Shown: positions 7,814 to 16,586 of the stretch, in pieces | Numbering within the stretch: position 1 is the first letter of the stretch | How the letters are laid out: each line of letters opens with the position of its first letter | Assembly: GCA_934351445.1 (NCBI GenBank) | Contig: CAKRIZ010000008.1 | Coordinates: forward strand, 1 to 61,243 | From: an uncultured Eubacterium sp. | GTDB lineage: Bacteria > Bacillota > Clostridia > Lachnospirales > Lachnospiraceae | Direction of reading: 5' to 3' | Length of the DNA stretch: 61,243 nucleotides | The notes under the pieces: model-generated | The model's database searches: none | The model's input: only the letters and a program-made list of their open reading frames with translations | Told to the model about the DNA's origin: nothing | Position numbers and translations under genes: made by a program

Positions 7814-8988
7814 ATCTGCTCTGCCTCCGCACGCAGCTTTGTAATGAATTTCTCCAGCCTGCCCAGTGCAATCTTCAGATTCTCCAATGAATATGCATAC
7901 GAAATGCGCAGGAAACCCTCTCCACAGTCTCCGAATGCTGTTCCGGGAACGACTGCGACCTTTTCCTCTCTCAACAGTCTCGTCGCAAATTCATCTGAAG
8001 ACATACCGAATTCCTTGATCGACGGAAAGATATAAAATGCGCCAAACGGCTCAAAACACTCAAGCCCCATACGCTCAAATTCATGCACGAGGAATCTGCG
8101 GCGCTGGTTATACTGCTCACGCATCATCGCCACATCCTCATCACCGTTTCGCATCGCCTCGACTGCCGCATACTGGCTGTTCGTCGGTGCACACATGATC
8201 GCAAACTGGTGGATCTTTAAGATCTGATCCATGATAATCTGCGGGCCGCAGGCATAACCGAGCCTCCACCCGGTCATCGCATGGGATTTGGAAAATCCGT
8301 TGATGACGACTGTGCGCTCCTTCATGCCGGGAAGTGATGCAATCGATGTATGTTCTTCCAGATAGCACAGTTCCGCATAGATCTCGTCGCTGAGCACATA
8401 CAGATCATGGTCGATCACAACCTGTGCAATCGCCTGCAGATCTGATTTTTCCATGACAGCCCCGGTCGGATTGTTCGGAAACGGCAATACAAGCATCTTC
8501 GTCTTCGGCGTGATCGCTGCCTCCAGCTCTTCTGCCGTCAGGCGGAACTGGTTTTCCTCCTTCAGTTCGATGATGACCGGTACACCACCTGCGAGAATAC
8601 AACACGGCTCATACGATACATAACTCGGCTGTGGGATCAGTACCTCATCGCCCGGATCGAGCATCGCGCGGAACGCATTGTCAATGCCTTCGCTGCCGCC
8701 AACAGTGATCAGTATCTCTTTCAACGGATCATATTGCAGATGAAATCTGCGGTCTAAGTATTTCGCAATTTCGATACGCAGCTCTTTAAGTCCTGCGTTA
8801 GATGTATAGAAAGTTCTGCCCTTTTCCAGTGTGTAGATACCCTCGTCGCGGATATGCCATGGGGTATCAAAGTCCGGCTCGCCCACACCGAGCGAGATTG
8901 CATCCTCCATCTCACTCACAATATCAAAAAATTTCCGGATGCCGGAGGGCTTTATCGTCGTTATTTTTTCATTCAGCGGATTTCTCAT
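7810..8988 (-). CDS. alaT: Class I/II aminotransferase, AlaT/YugH-like
   Basis: A PLP-dependent fold type I aminotransferase of 392 residues. It shows the N-terminal SGIRKFFDIVSEMEDAISLGVGEPDF (first part within residues 15-40), FPNNPTGAVM, SDEIYAEL, and the PLP lysine in NGFSKSHAMTGWRLGY. The pair with an Lrp-type regulator directly upstream (4-nt overlap) matches the alaR-alaT arrangement of Bacillus, where the enzyme makes alanine from pyruvate; that specificity is inference from context. Aspartate aminotransferase activity is an alternative. Confidence 0.85.
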   Translation of the reverse strand: MRNPLNEKITTIKPSGIRKFFDIVSEMEDAISLGVGEPDFDTPWHIRDEGIYTLEKGRTFYTSNAGLKELRIEIAKYLDRRFHLQYDPLKEILITVGGSEGIDNAFRAMLDPGDEVLIPQPSYVSYEPCCILAGGVPVIIELKEENQFRLTAEELEAAITPKTKMLVLPFPNNPTGAVMEKSDLQAIAQVVIDHDLYVLSDEIYAELCYLEEHTSIASLPGMKERTVVINGFSKSHAMTGWRLGYACGPQIIMDQILKIHQFAIMCAPTNSQYAAVEAMRNGDEDVAMMREQYNQRRRFLVHEFERMGLECFEPFGAFYIFPSIKEFGMSSDEFATRLLREEKVAVVPGTAFGDCGEGFLRISYAYSLENLKIALGRLEKFITKLRAEAEQI

Positions 8989-9467
8989 GGTGTCATAAAT
9001 ATCCTTTCATCCTTTGATGTCTCTGCCATGACTGTGCCATGATCCTTATATTTTTTCAGAATAAAGTTTGTCTTTGTGCTGAGCACAGAATCGAGCGTAG
9101 ACAGCTTATCGGTTACAAATGTGGAAATATCGCGCAGCGTCTTACCCTCCAGTGTGACCATCAGATCAAAGCCACCAGAGATCAGATACACGGAATTTAC
9201 TTCCGGATAGTTATAGATACGCTCTGCCACCTTGTCAAAGCCCATATCCCTCTGCGGAGTCACACGCACCTCAATCATCGCCGTGACCTTCTCCACATCC
9301 GTTTTATCCCAATCAATCAGTGTATGATAGCCGCAGATCACATGCTCTGCTTCCATCGCCTCCAGCTCATTAATGACCATCTGCTCATCCACACCTAACA
9401 ATACCGCCAGATCATGCAGATCGACACGGCTGTTTTTCTCGATAAATGTCAATATCTTTTCTCTCAT
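8985..9467 (-). CDS. alaR: Lrp/AsnC-family transcriptional regulator, AlaR-like
   Basis: The protein has 160 residues: an N-terminal winged helix (residues 1-55, DLHDLAVLLGVDEQMVINEL as recognition region) and a C-terminal RAM/ACT-like domain (about 65-140) containing GFDLMVTLEGKTLRDISTFV, which binds amino acids and forms octamers in this family. It overlaps the aminotransferase by 4 nt and probably controls it. It is 35 nt downstream of the AIR-synthase-like gene. Confidence 0.88.
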   Translation of the reverse strand: MREKILTFIEKNSRVDLHDLAVLLGVDEQMVINELEAMEAEHVICGYHTLIDWDKTDVEKVTAMIEVRVTPQRDMGFDKVAERIYNYPEVNSVYLISGGFDLMVTLEGKTLRDISTFVTDKLSTLDSVLSTKTNFILKKYKDHGTVMAETSKDERIFMTP

Positions 9468-9502
9468 TTGATCTATGTTCTCCTTTATCTACCATTCTCA
9501 AA

Positions 9503-10486
9503 TTATACGACCCGATACAGTTCATCCGTCTTTGGCGGTTCCAAAAATCTCCGTTCCTCGCCGGATACAATCACACGGTCATTCCCATCCGTTACTTTTC
9601 CGATACACACCGCAGGGATACCTTCTGCCTCCAGCGCCCGCACGAGCCCGTTGCCGTCCGATGCTGCCATGAGCATACTGCCGCTGCTGATCAGCTCATA
9701 CGGATTTACGTCAAAAAATTCACAGACTTCCACCGTCTCCTGCCTGATCGGGATCTTTTTCAAGTCTATTTCCAGTCCGACGCCAGCGCTCTCTGCCATC
9801 TCCCAAAGTGCTCCAAAGATACCACCCTCGGTCACATCATGCATTGCACTCACGCCAGACTTCACCGCCGTCGCGGCCTCCGGCAACACGGATAAATAAC
9901 GGTCAAATCCCTTTGCCTCATCAACAAGCGCTTTCGGATAGCGCGTCAGCAATTCTGTCTCCTTTTCTTTGGCTATGATGGATGTGCCTTCCAGTCCGAT
10001 CCATTTTGTGACGATCACATCCATGCCTGGTCTGGCGGCTGCTGTGGAGATCAGCCTGCCTTTTTTCGCCTTGCCGACACCGACGACAGAGATCACCGGC
10101 TGATTGACCACACGTGTCACCTCAGTATGGCCACCCATGATCTGTACATTCGCTGCATGTGCAGCTTCCTCTGCCTGCTCCATCATCGCCCGCAGCTTCG
10201 CCTCAGAGAGTTTTTCGGGCAAAAGAAAAGTAAGCATCACACCGATCGGTTCTGCTCCCGCACTCGCAAGATCATTGAGCGTGATCTGGATCGCCAGATG
10301 CCCGATGTCTTTTGCAGTGCCGGTAATCGGATCGGTCGATAAAACAAACATTTCATCCTCCTGTAGAGCCACTGCTGCGCAGTCCTCCCCTACGGAAGCG
10401 CCCATGAGCACTTCCGGTCGGTCGGTTCGTATTTGCTTTAATACTGATCTCTTTAATACTGCCTCCGGTACTTTGCCTACTTTCAT
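9503..10486 (-). CDS. AIR synthase-related protein (HypE/ThiL/SelD fold)
   Basis: The protein has 327 residues of the PurM-like ATP-binding superfamily. Visible features are GEDCAAVAL and STDPITGTAKDIGHLAI (metal and ATP binding), NDLASAGAEPIG, MGGHTEVT, and MHDVTEGGIFGALWEMAE in the C-terminal half. These place it near HypE, but no hydrogenase maturation genes are around it. Related orphan genes are common in Clostridia and their substrate is not known. It sits 28 nt after the VanW gene on the same strand. Confidence 0.8.
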   Translation of the reverse strand: MKVGKVPEAVLKRSVLKQIRTDRPEVLMGASVGEDCAAVALQEDEMFVLSTDPITGTAKDIGHLAIQITLNDLASAGAEPIGVMLTFLLPEKLSEAKLRAMMEQAEEAAHAANVQIMGGHTEVTRVVNQPVISVVGVGKAKKGRLISTAAARPGMDVIVTKWIGLEGTSIIAKEKETELLTRYPKALVDEAKGFDRYLSVLPEAATAVKSGVSAMHDVTEGGIFGALWEMAESAGVGLEIDLKKIPIRQETVEVCEFFDVNPYELISSGSMLMAASDGNGLVRALEAEGIPAVCIGKVTDGNDRVIVSGEERRFLEPPKTDELYRVV

Positions 10487-10514
10487 AATATATACGTATC
10501 CTTTTTATTTTTGT

Positions 10515-12152
10515 TTATTCGTCTGCCTCTTTATCCTGTGACGTATCCTCTTTTGCATTATCTTTGGTATCATCTTTTTTGTTATCCTTGGTATCGTCTT
10601 TTGCCGGCTTTGACTCGTTGTCCTCTTCCTTTTTGTCTTCTTCCTGTTGTTTCTGTTCTTCCTCTTCCTGCTTCTTCAGCGCTTCCGCAGAATTAGCTGC
10701 TGCTACCGCACGGATATTCGCCTCATCCTTTGTAGCAAGCGCAGCCTTGATCGCTGCTACCGCTTCCTCACTATCCGATTTCGTACCTACCGTAACGATC
10801 TTCGGTGAAGCATTGTAAGTACTGTTGTTATACGGCTCACGGCTGACTTCCACACCGTTCTCCTTCACAATCTTCCACAACTTCGCTGTATAACCGGTAT
10901 GCGCATTCTGATCCGTATTCACATATCCGATTCCATGTGCATCTGATGCCACAAATTTTGTTTCCGGCTCAGTCGTGCTCGTTGTCTCACTCTCGAAGAT
11001 AACTTCCCTGTCCGCCGGGCGTGTTTCCTCACCGTAGACCGTAAACGTAATCTGTCCACCGTTCGTATATCCCTCGATATAGACCGGAAAATCATAATTA
11101 TTCGTAAATTTCAGATCCTTATAAGTCCCTGCAATCGCAGCATCCATCGAAGGCTGCACATAGCTGACGATCATGGAATGGCAGAATCGCTCATCGATCG
11201 ACAACTCCGCACGGATCACCGCATTGTATAGCGTCGTGGATACCTGACAGATACCTCCACCATATGTCTGGACAGTCGTTCCATTCTCATAGGAACCTGC
11301 CAATTCATAACCGTTCTCTGCCGTAAACGGATTGACTGCCTCATACACCGAGAACTGTTCACCCGGATAGATCACATGTCCGTTGATCTTGCTCGCCCCA
11401 TTGCGCACATTCTGCGCACGTCCCGCTGAGGAACTGCTAAAATCTGTCGTATAAGTCCCGAGCACATCCTTGACACGGGCCAGCTGCTCCTTCGTGCCTT
11501 CCGGCTCTACCACATCCGCAGCCAGTTCGATCGATGCATCACTCTGTGACCATGTATCTTCGATATAAGAAACGATCTCATCTGCGGATTTGTCCACATC
11601 CACAGCTACGCCATTCTGTCCATCTACGATAGAGAATACACCATTCTCACGCTTCAGGCCATAGTTTACGGCATCCTGATTCATGTCGGCAGTGTTTGCC
11701 TCCAGAAACTGTGTCACCTTATCTTTATCTGCCGTATAAGTAATGTCATATACCAGATTTTCATGTTCGAGATCCTTTTTCGACTTGTAACGCTCGATCA
11801 GATTACCTGTGCGTCCGACATCCATTGCATCCTGAACCAGCACCGGATTTGACCATTCTACCCCCAGATCGGATGCCTTTGCGACGACACTCTTGTCATC
11901 TACGGTCAATGTGAACTCTGTGTCACCCAGCGACTTGACATAATCATTCACAGCTTCCGTGGCCTGTGCCTCTGTCATGCCTCCGACTGCAATATCCCCG
12001 ATATAAATATTATCCGCAATCGTGCGGTCTGATGCATTCTGCGCATCCTGTGCATATGCTGTCGTTCCTACATAGACACCTGCTGCACAGATCACTGCTG
12101 CTGCCAGCGCACCGCCGATCTTCCATCCTATGTTTTTCTTCTTTCTTCTCAT
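10515..12152 (-). CDS. VanW-family cell-wall protein
   Basis: The start at 12152 (MRRKKKNIGWK) gives 545 residues. Residues 10-35 form a signal anchor. A repeated peptidoglycan-binding-like region follows (about 45-230), then the VanW domain (about 240-370) with YPGEQFSVYEAVNPFTAENG and YGGGICQVSTTLYNA. A G5-like stretch comes next, and the last 60 residues are almost only Lys, Glu, Asp and Gln, perhaps for wall contact. It probably acts at the outer face of the membrane; the biochemical role of VanW is unknown. No vancomycin resistance genes are near, so the name does not imply resistance. Confidence 0.88.
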   Translation of the reverse strand: MRRKKKNIGWKIGGALAAAVICAAGVYVGTTAYAQDAQNASDRTIADNIYIGDIAVGGMTEAQATEAVNDYVKSLGDTEFTLTVDDKSVVAKASDLGVEWSNPVLVQDAMDVGRTGNLIERYKSKKDLEHENLVYDITYTADKDKVTQFLEANTADMNQDAVNYGLKRENGVFSIVDGQNGVAVDVDKSADEIVSYIEDTWSQSDASIELAADVVEPEGTKEQLARVKDVLGTYTTDFSSSSAGRAQNVRNGASKINGHVIYPGEQFSVYEAVNPFTAENGYELAGSYENGTTVQTYGGGICQVSTTLYNAVIRAELSIDERFCHSMIVSYVQPSMDAAIAGTYKDLKFTNNYDFPVYIEGYTNGGQITFTVYGEETRPADREVIFESETTSTTEPETKFVASDAHGIGYVNTDQNAHTGYTAKLWKIVKENGVEVSREPYNNSTYNASPKIVTVGTKSDSEEAVAAIKAALATKDEANIRAVAAANSAEALKKQEEEEQKQQEEDKKEEDNESKPAKDDTKDNKKDDTKDNAKEDTSQDKEADE

Positions 12153-12304
12153 AATTACCTCTGATATCACAACCTAATTTTTCACTTATTGATTATATAC
12201 TAACTCCATTTCCTTTTTCAATATGCAATATCCGCTAGAATAATTGACAGGAATAGCGTATTTTAGTATATTATTAACGATTTCAAATTGCCGTTTTCCG
12301 ACAA

Positions 12305-12418
12305 TTATACGAGCGCACTCATCACCATCGGAAGTACCATTGCGATCACTAAGATAATCGCGATAATTCCCGCGATGAGCTGTCTCTTATTATTTTTCTG
12401 TTTTTTTGATTGATTCAT
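12305..12418 (-). CDS. Small single-pass membrane protein, 37 residues
   Basis: The ATG at 12416-12418 follows GAGGTGACAGGT, a good ribosome binding site. The peptide has a basic start (MNQSKKQKNNKRQ) and one hydrophobic helix (residues 14-37), then stops. Similar tiny Lys-rich-plus-helix peptides are common in Lachnospiraceae, with no known role. It lies in the 346-bp gap between the VanW gene and the plus-strand gene at 12499; the rest of that gap is AT-rich and shows no other clear feature. Confidence 0.6.
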   Translation of the reverse strand: MNQSKKQKNNKRQLIAGIIAIILVIAMVLPMVMSALV

Positions 12419-12498
12419 ACCTGTCACCTCTGTCTGACTATAATTTTAACTGTAAAATATTAATTTAAGAAAGGAATCCGGCTGTCTGCGACAGCCGC

Positions 12499-13140
12499 AT
12501 GCAACAACATCATATGTTATTACCGCTATTGACAATATTTATTATCGTAACTGCATACATCGCGATCCGCCAGCGCCACGCCACCAGATCCGAGCAGGAA
12601 GTATGGGATCATTTCCGGCAGCGCGAACAGGATGCCAACTGGACACGCAAACAGGACATCTCCAATCTCGCCTATATCAAGCTGCCGATCGAGCGTCTGC
12701 CACTCGGCAAATATCCGGATGAGACGCTTGAGAACTACGAAGCTGCACTGCGCGATTTGTCCACACAGCCGATCTGCAATCTGAATGGCATCTCCAACAC
12801 GGATCTGAAACTCCGTTACGGTGCTGCCAACCTGAATACACTCAGCCAGTGCGACACCAATTATAGCACGCTCGTATCACTTTTGGCAAACTATGCAGAG
12901 AAACTTTATGAACTTTCTCACATATCTGAAGCCAGGGAAGTACTCGAGTATGCCCTGTCACTCGGAACAGATGTTGCAAAAACCTATGAATTGCTCGCCA
13001 CTATATATGAATACGAAAAAAACCCTGAAAAAATCCATGTACTTTACGAATCTGCGGAAAAAATCACTTCCATCCGGCGCGATGCCATTCTCCGCAAACT
13101 GGAAGAACACATGAACCACGGGCAGGAGGCATCCTCATGA
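12499..13140 (+). CDS. Membrane-anchored protein with TPR-like helices
   Basis: The protein has 213 residues. Residues 8-24 form a single membrane helix, with the rest cytoplasmic or surface-facing. The C-terminal half (about 120-200) is helical, with TPR-like spacing (LANYAEKLYELSHISEAREV, then TYELLATIYEYEKNPEKI). I do not recognise the family. The stop overlaps the start of the exonuclease gene by 4 nt (ATGA), so the two are co-translated and may act together. The ribosome binding site is weak; the start may depend on the GAAAGGA about 25 nt upstream. Confidence 0.75.
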   Translation: MQQHHMLLPLLTIFIIVTAYIAIRQRHATRSEQEVWDHFRQREQDANWTRKQDISNLAYIKLPIERLPLGKYPDETLENYEAALRDLSTQPICNLNGISNTDLKLRYGAANLNTLSQCDTNYSTLVSLLANYAEKLYELSHISEAREVLEYALSLGTDVAKTYELLATIYEYEKNPEKIHVLYESAEKITSIRRDAILRKLEEHMNHGQEASS

Positions 13141-13835
13141 AATATCTCGCCATTGATCTGGAAATGACAGGATTAAATGTCAAAAAAGACCGCATTCTGG
13201 AAATCGGTGCTATCTGCATGGAAGATGGAGTCCCCCATGATATCTTTTCTGCAATGATCAATCCCCATTGTTCCGTGCCCTCACAGATCACTAATCTGAC
13301 AGGAATCACACAGCAGATGGCTGACGAAGGCGAAGAACTCTCTGATGTTCTGCCCCGTTTTCTGGCATTCTGCGGTTCGTTGCCGTTACTTGGACATAAT
13401 TTGCTGTTTGACTATAGCTTTTTAAAACAGGCATGTGTGAACGCGGATCTCACATTTGAGAAACACGGCATTGATACGCTCAGGCTCGCCAGACGTTTTC
13501 TCCCTGCTGCGCAGGGGAAAAAGCTGACCGTCCTCCGGGAATTCTACCAGCTCGATACAGGCAGCGTCCATCGTGCAGTCTCTGATGCGCTCGCTGCAGC
13601 ACTGGTATATGAACGGCTGTCAGCTGACTACGGCGAATCAGACCCGGCTGCTTTTTCTCCGGTTCCACTCCTCGTAAATATAAAAAAACAGCAGCCCATC
13701 ACCATCCCCCAAAAGGAACAGCTGACAAGACTGCTGTCTGCATCTTCAACTATTATAGATGAACCGATCGATATCAGCCATCTGACCCGCAGCGAAGCCT
13801 CCCGCCTCATTGAACGGCTGCTTCATACAAACTAG
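13137..13835 (+). CDS. 3'-5' exonuclease, DnaQ/PolC epsilon type
   Basis: The protein has 232 residues with a DEDDh exonuclease domain over residues 1-165: ExoI AIDLEMTG (Asp, Glu), ExoII GHNLLFDYSFL (Asp) and ExoIII HRAVSDALAAALV (His, Asp). The C-terminal 60 residues have a helical SHLTRSEASRLIERLL segment. It could proofread or degrade DNA or RNA ends; as a free-standing protein its substrate is uncertain. It is translationally coupled to the upstream gene. Its stop codon overlaps the stop of the convergent mntP gene in a shared CTAG. Confidence 0.88.
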   Translation: MKYLAIDLEMTGLNVKKDRILEIGAICMEDGVPHDIFSAMINPHCSVPSQITNLTGITQQMADEGEELSDVLPRFLAFCGSLPLLGHNLLFDYSFLKQACVNADLTFEKHGIDTLRLARRFLPAAQGKKLTVLREFYQLDTGSVHRAVSDALAAALVYERLSADYGESDPAAFSPVPLLVNIKKQQPITIPQKEQLTRLLSASSTIIDEPIDISHLTRSEASRLIERLLHTN

Positions 13836-14407
13836 ATCATCACAAAACGGAATACGGTATCTACAGCCCCCACGAGCAGCATCACACCACCGATCGCATA
13901 TGCTTTCGTCTTTTGCTCATATCCGAAATGATATCCAACATACAGACCCGCGATGACTACGACCACTGTTGCGGCAGAGACTGCGATGAGAAGTACCGCT
14001 CTCGCTGTACCGAGGAATCCCAGTGCAGCTCCGATCGCCAGCGTGCCGATACTGATGAGCGCCAGTCTGGCGATCAGCCCCTTCCACGCATATCTGTCAT
14101 CCCGGTGTTCTAAGATCGTCTCATTCTTCCATGCCTTGCGGATCATGAGTATTCCCAGAACTCCGAAGATAACCACTGCGATGATCTCTGTTGCACCGCC
14201 TTGCGGATTGAGGTCGCGCAATCGCAAAAACATACCGCACGCACTGCCGATATAGAGTGCGGCTGTCTGCCAGACGGCAAACAGCACGCAGAGAATCACA
14301 AGCGGCTTCTTCTCTATTTTCGAAAGCTGTGCACCTTTGCATGCCATTGCTGCGAATATATCCAATGATATGCCAAGTGTCACTAAAATTGTCTCTAACC
14401 AGTTCAT
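13832..14407 (-). CDS. mntP: MntP-like manganese efflux pump
   Basis: The protein has 191 residues with six hydrophobic helices in two similar halves. Acidic residues lie in membrane segments, as in the DUF204/MntP family: SLDIFAAMACKGAQL near 14-28 and GAVDTVFRF near the C-terminus. The family exports Mn2+ from the cytoplasm. The second half departs from well-studied MntP proteins, so the substrate is less certain than the fold. The gene converges on the exonuclease gene and shares 4 bp with it. No riboswitch is evident upstream. Confidence 0.78.
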   Translation of the reverse strand: MNWLETILVTLGISLDIFAAMACKGAQLSKIEKKPLVILCVLFAVWQTAALYIGSACGMFLRLRDLNPQGGATEIIAVVIFGVLGILMIRKAWKNETILEHRDDRYAWKGLIARLALISIGTLAIGAALGFLGTARAVLLIAVSAATVVVVIAGLYVGYHFGYEQKTKAYAIGGVMLLVGAVDTVFRFVMI

Positions 14408-14428
14408 ATACTATACTCCATAACTACA

Positions 14429-16552
14429 CTAATCGTCTAATTTCACACTATCTGTCTTAATGATGAACTTCACACTGCCGACCTGATCCTGTGCCAGACC
14501 TGTGAATGTCTTGTAGTTCTCACCTGCCTGTACGACTGCATCAATACGGTCGAACAGATCCTTGGTATCGCCGCTGAATGCATCTACCAGCTTGGAAATA
14601 CCCTCTTCGTTGAACTTCACCATTCCATTATACAACTCGTCAGCTCCATCGTCCAACTTTCCGACGCCATCTGCGATTTTTTCTGCTCCGTCGGACAGAT
14701 CAGATGCACCGTTTTTCAGTTTATCGTTGTTAGAAACCAGTGTATTTGCGCCGGTTGCCAGCTGGTTCACACCGCTTACGAGATCAGGCACTCCTGCTGC
14801 CAGTGTAGAGATACCTTCGCTGAGTGCTTTTGTACCGCTGACCAGACTATAACCGCTGCTCTTGTCGACTGCCTCGATCTGTGCTGCGATTGTCTTTTTG
14901 GCATTCTCCGCACCTTGGAGTGCCGCTGTCTCTGCTGCTGACTGACATGCTCCTACGACTGATTTACCGACTGCATCAGAACCATTCTGTGCGATACCAC
15001 CTGCGATACCCTGTGCCAGGCCACCTTTTAATACGCCGCTTGCAAAAAATGCTGCATAGGTAGTTGAGCTGCCCGGAACAGTTGCCTGACACTGTTCAGC
15101 CGTATATTTCTTTCCGGATGTCGCATCTACAAAACCATTTTCTGCATAATACTGAGCCAGGGCAGCTACCACGCCATCACTGGTCAGACCCATGCTTGAA
15201 ATACCACTCTGGATCTGTTTTACGGTTGCATCACTCGTCATTGTGCTATTGAAGTTGTTCGCTGCAGACTGATAAATGAGCTTATAAGCTGCACTGCCTT
15301 CTGCAAACTGTGCAGAGACAAGTTTCTTAGCCGCAGCCTTTTCCTTATCGCTCATCTCCGTATTTAATGCCTTATCCAGTGTCTGTACACCGTTTGAGAT
15401 TGTCTTTGCACTGGAATCCAGTGTCGTGGCACCTTTAGACAATGTACCTACACTCTTGTTAAGTGTGTTCAGGCCATCGTTTAACTTCTGTGTACCATCT
15501 GTATAGCTTGCAATACCGTCCTTCAAGCTGGCTGCACCGCTCTTGAACTCATCCATGCTGTCATTTAAAGTGCCGATGCCGTCCTTTAATTCCTTGCTAC
15601 CGTCCTGTAACTGCTGACTGCCATCAGACAACTCATCAATCGAATTCTCTAGGTCACTCAGATCCAGATCGTCAAGACTAAGGTCGTTGAGCAATCCGGT
15701 CATTGCAATCGATGCTGTCATCTGCAGTGAGAAATTGTTGACATCAGCGGTGACTTCCACATAATCCGGGAACTCAATATCACTGTCAAAATCTCCCTCT
15801 TCCTTCTGAAGGCTCTCCTTCAGTCCCGGCATAGCCATTCCAACGATAATATTATTCCTGCCATCTGAGATGACTTTTCCATTTTTTACTTCAATATTCG
15901 TAAAATCATCACTTACGACCATTCCTGTCATAACCGTAAACGGAACATATACCTCGATCTGTTTGCCATCTTTGTCGATGGTGGTCTTTTCATGATTTTC
16001 ATAGTCAAAACGGATCGTGACCTTTCCACTCTTGCCAGCCAGTTCTTCCGGCTCGATCTCTTTTCCGTCCAGATAATAGGTCACTGACTCGCTGATCGGG
16101 ATCTCTTTTTCGGTTGTACCTTCGTAATAAATATCGTTGCCGTTTGCCTGCCAGGTCAGCTTATCGCCATCCTGTGTAAATGTCTCATCACCCTTAATGT
16201 TAGTGATGCCATCCAGATCGGATACATCTTCGATCGTGTCTGAACCCTCTTTGTTCTTCAGCCACTCCTCTACAATGACCTTTCCCGCATTTCCTTTTGC
16301 ATCAGAGATCACATAGACCGTCTCATCCTTTGTCGTATCATCTGTAGCACTCTTGTTCGTATTTACAAGGTCACTGATCTTTTCTTCCAGTTCTGACTTC
16401 TCAGCAGCTTCTGCTGCGATCGCCTGATCTGTGTTACCCTGTATATATCCTGCTGCAAAGCTGCCGCCTGCCAGCGCTACGACGAGCACACCTGCCAGCA
16501 TACGGATTGCAAATTTATTCTGATATCTTTTCTGTAATTGCTTCATCTTCAT
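14429..16552 (-). CDS. Heptad-repeat (xxxLxxG) surface protein, partner of the MMPL exporter
   Basis: The protein has 707 residues: a signal anchor at about 17-37, an acidic extracytoplasmic domain (about 60-290), then long coiled arrays with Leu-x-x-Gly spacing (LQDGSKELKDGIGTLNDSM around 315; LSEGISTLAAGVPDLVSGV around 580). Such repeats occur in YhgE/Pip-like and MmpL-associated proteins. It lies 34 nt downstream of the MMPL gene on the same strand and probably forms its extracytoplasmic partner. Most YhgE proteins have C-terminal membrane helices; none are seen here. Confidence 0.8.
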   Translation of the reverse strand: MKMKQLQKRYQNKFAIRMLAGVLVVALAGGSFAAGYIQGNTDQAIAAEAAEKSELEEKISDLVNTNKSATDDTTKDETVYVISDAKGNAGKVIVEEWLKNKEGSDTIEDVSDLDGITNIKGDETFTQDGDKLTWQANGNDIYYEGTTEKEIPISESVTYYLDGKEIEPEELAGKSGKVTIRFDYENHEKTTIDKDGKQIEVYVPFTVMTGMVVSDDFTNIEVKNGKVISDGRNNIIVGMAMPGLKESLQKEEGDFDSDIEFPDYVEVTADVNNFSLQMTASIAMTGLLNDLSLDDLDLSDLENSIDELSDGSQQLQDGSKELKDGIGTLNDSMDEFKSGAASLKDGIASYTDGTQKLNDGLNTLNKSVGTLSKGATTLDSSAKTISNGVQTLDKALNTEMSDKEKAAAKKLVSAQFAEGSAAYKLIYQSAANNFNSTMTSDATVKQIQSGISSMGLTSDGVVAALAQYYAENGFVDATSGKKYTAEQCQATVPGSSTTYAAFFASGVLKGGLAQGIAGGIAQNGSDAVGKSVVGACQSAAETAALQGAENAKKTIAAQIEAVDKSSGYSLVSGTKALSEGISTLAAGVPDLVSGVNQLATGANTLVSNNDKLKNGASDLSDGAEKIADGVGKLDDGADELYNGMVKFNEEGISKLVDAFSGDTKDLFDRIDAVVQAGENYKTFTGLAQDQVGSVKFIIKTDSVKLDD

Positions 16553-16586
16553 GATATGAATCCTCCTATATTTAACCTATCCTTGC

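Noticed and set aside
10515..12152. Vancomycin resistance
   Set aside because: VanW domains are common in Firmicutes and no vanHAX or vanRS genes are present.
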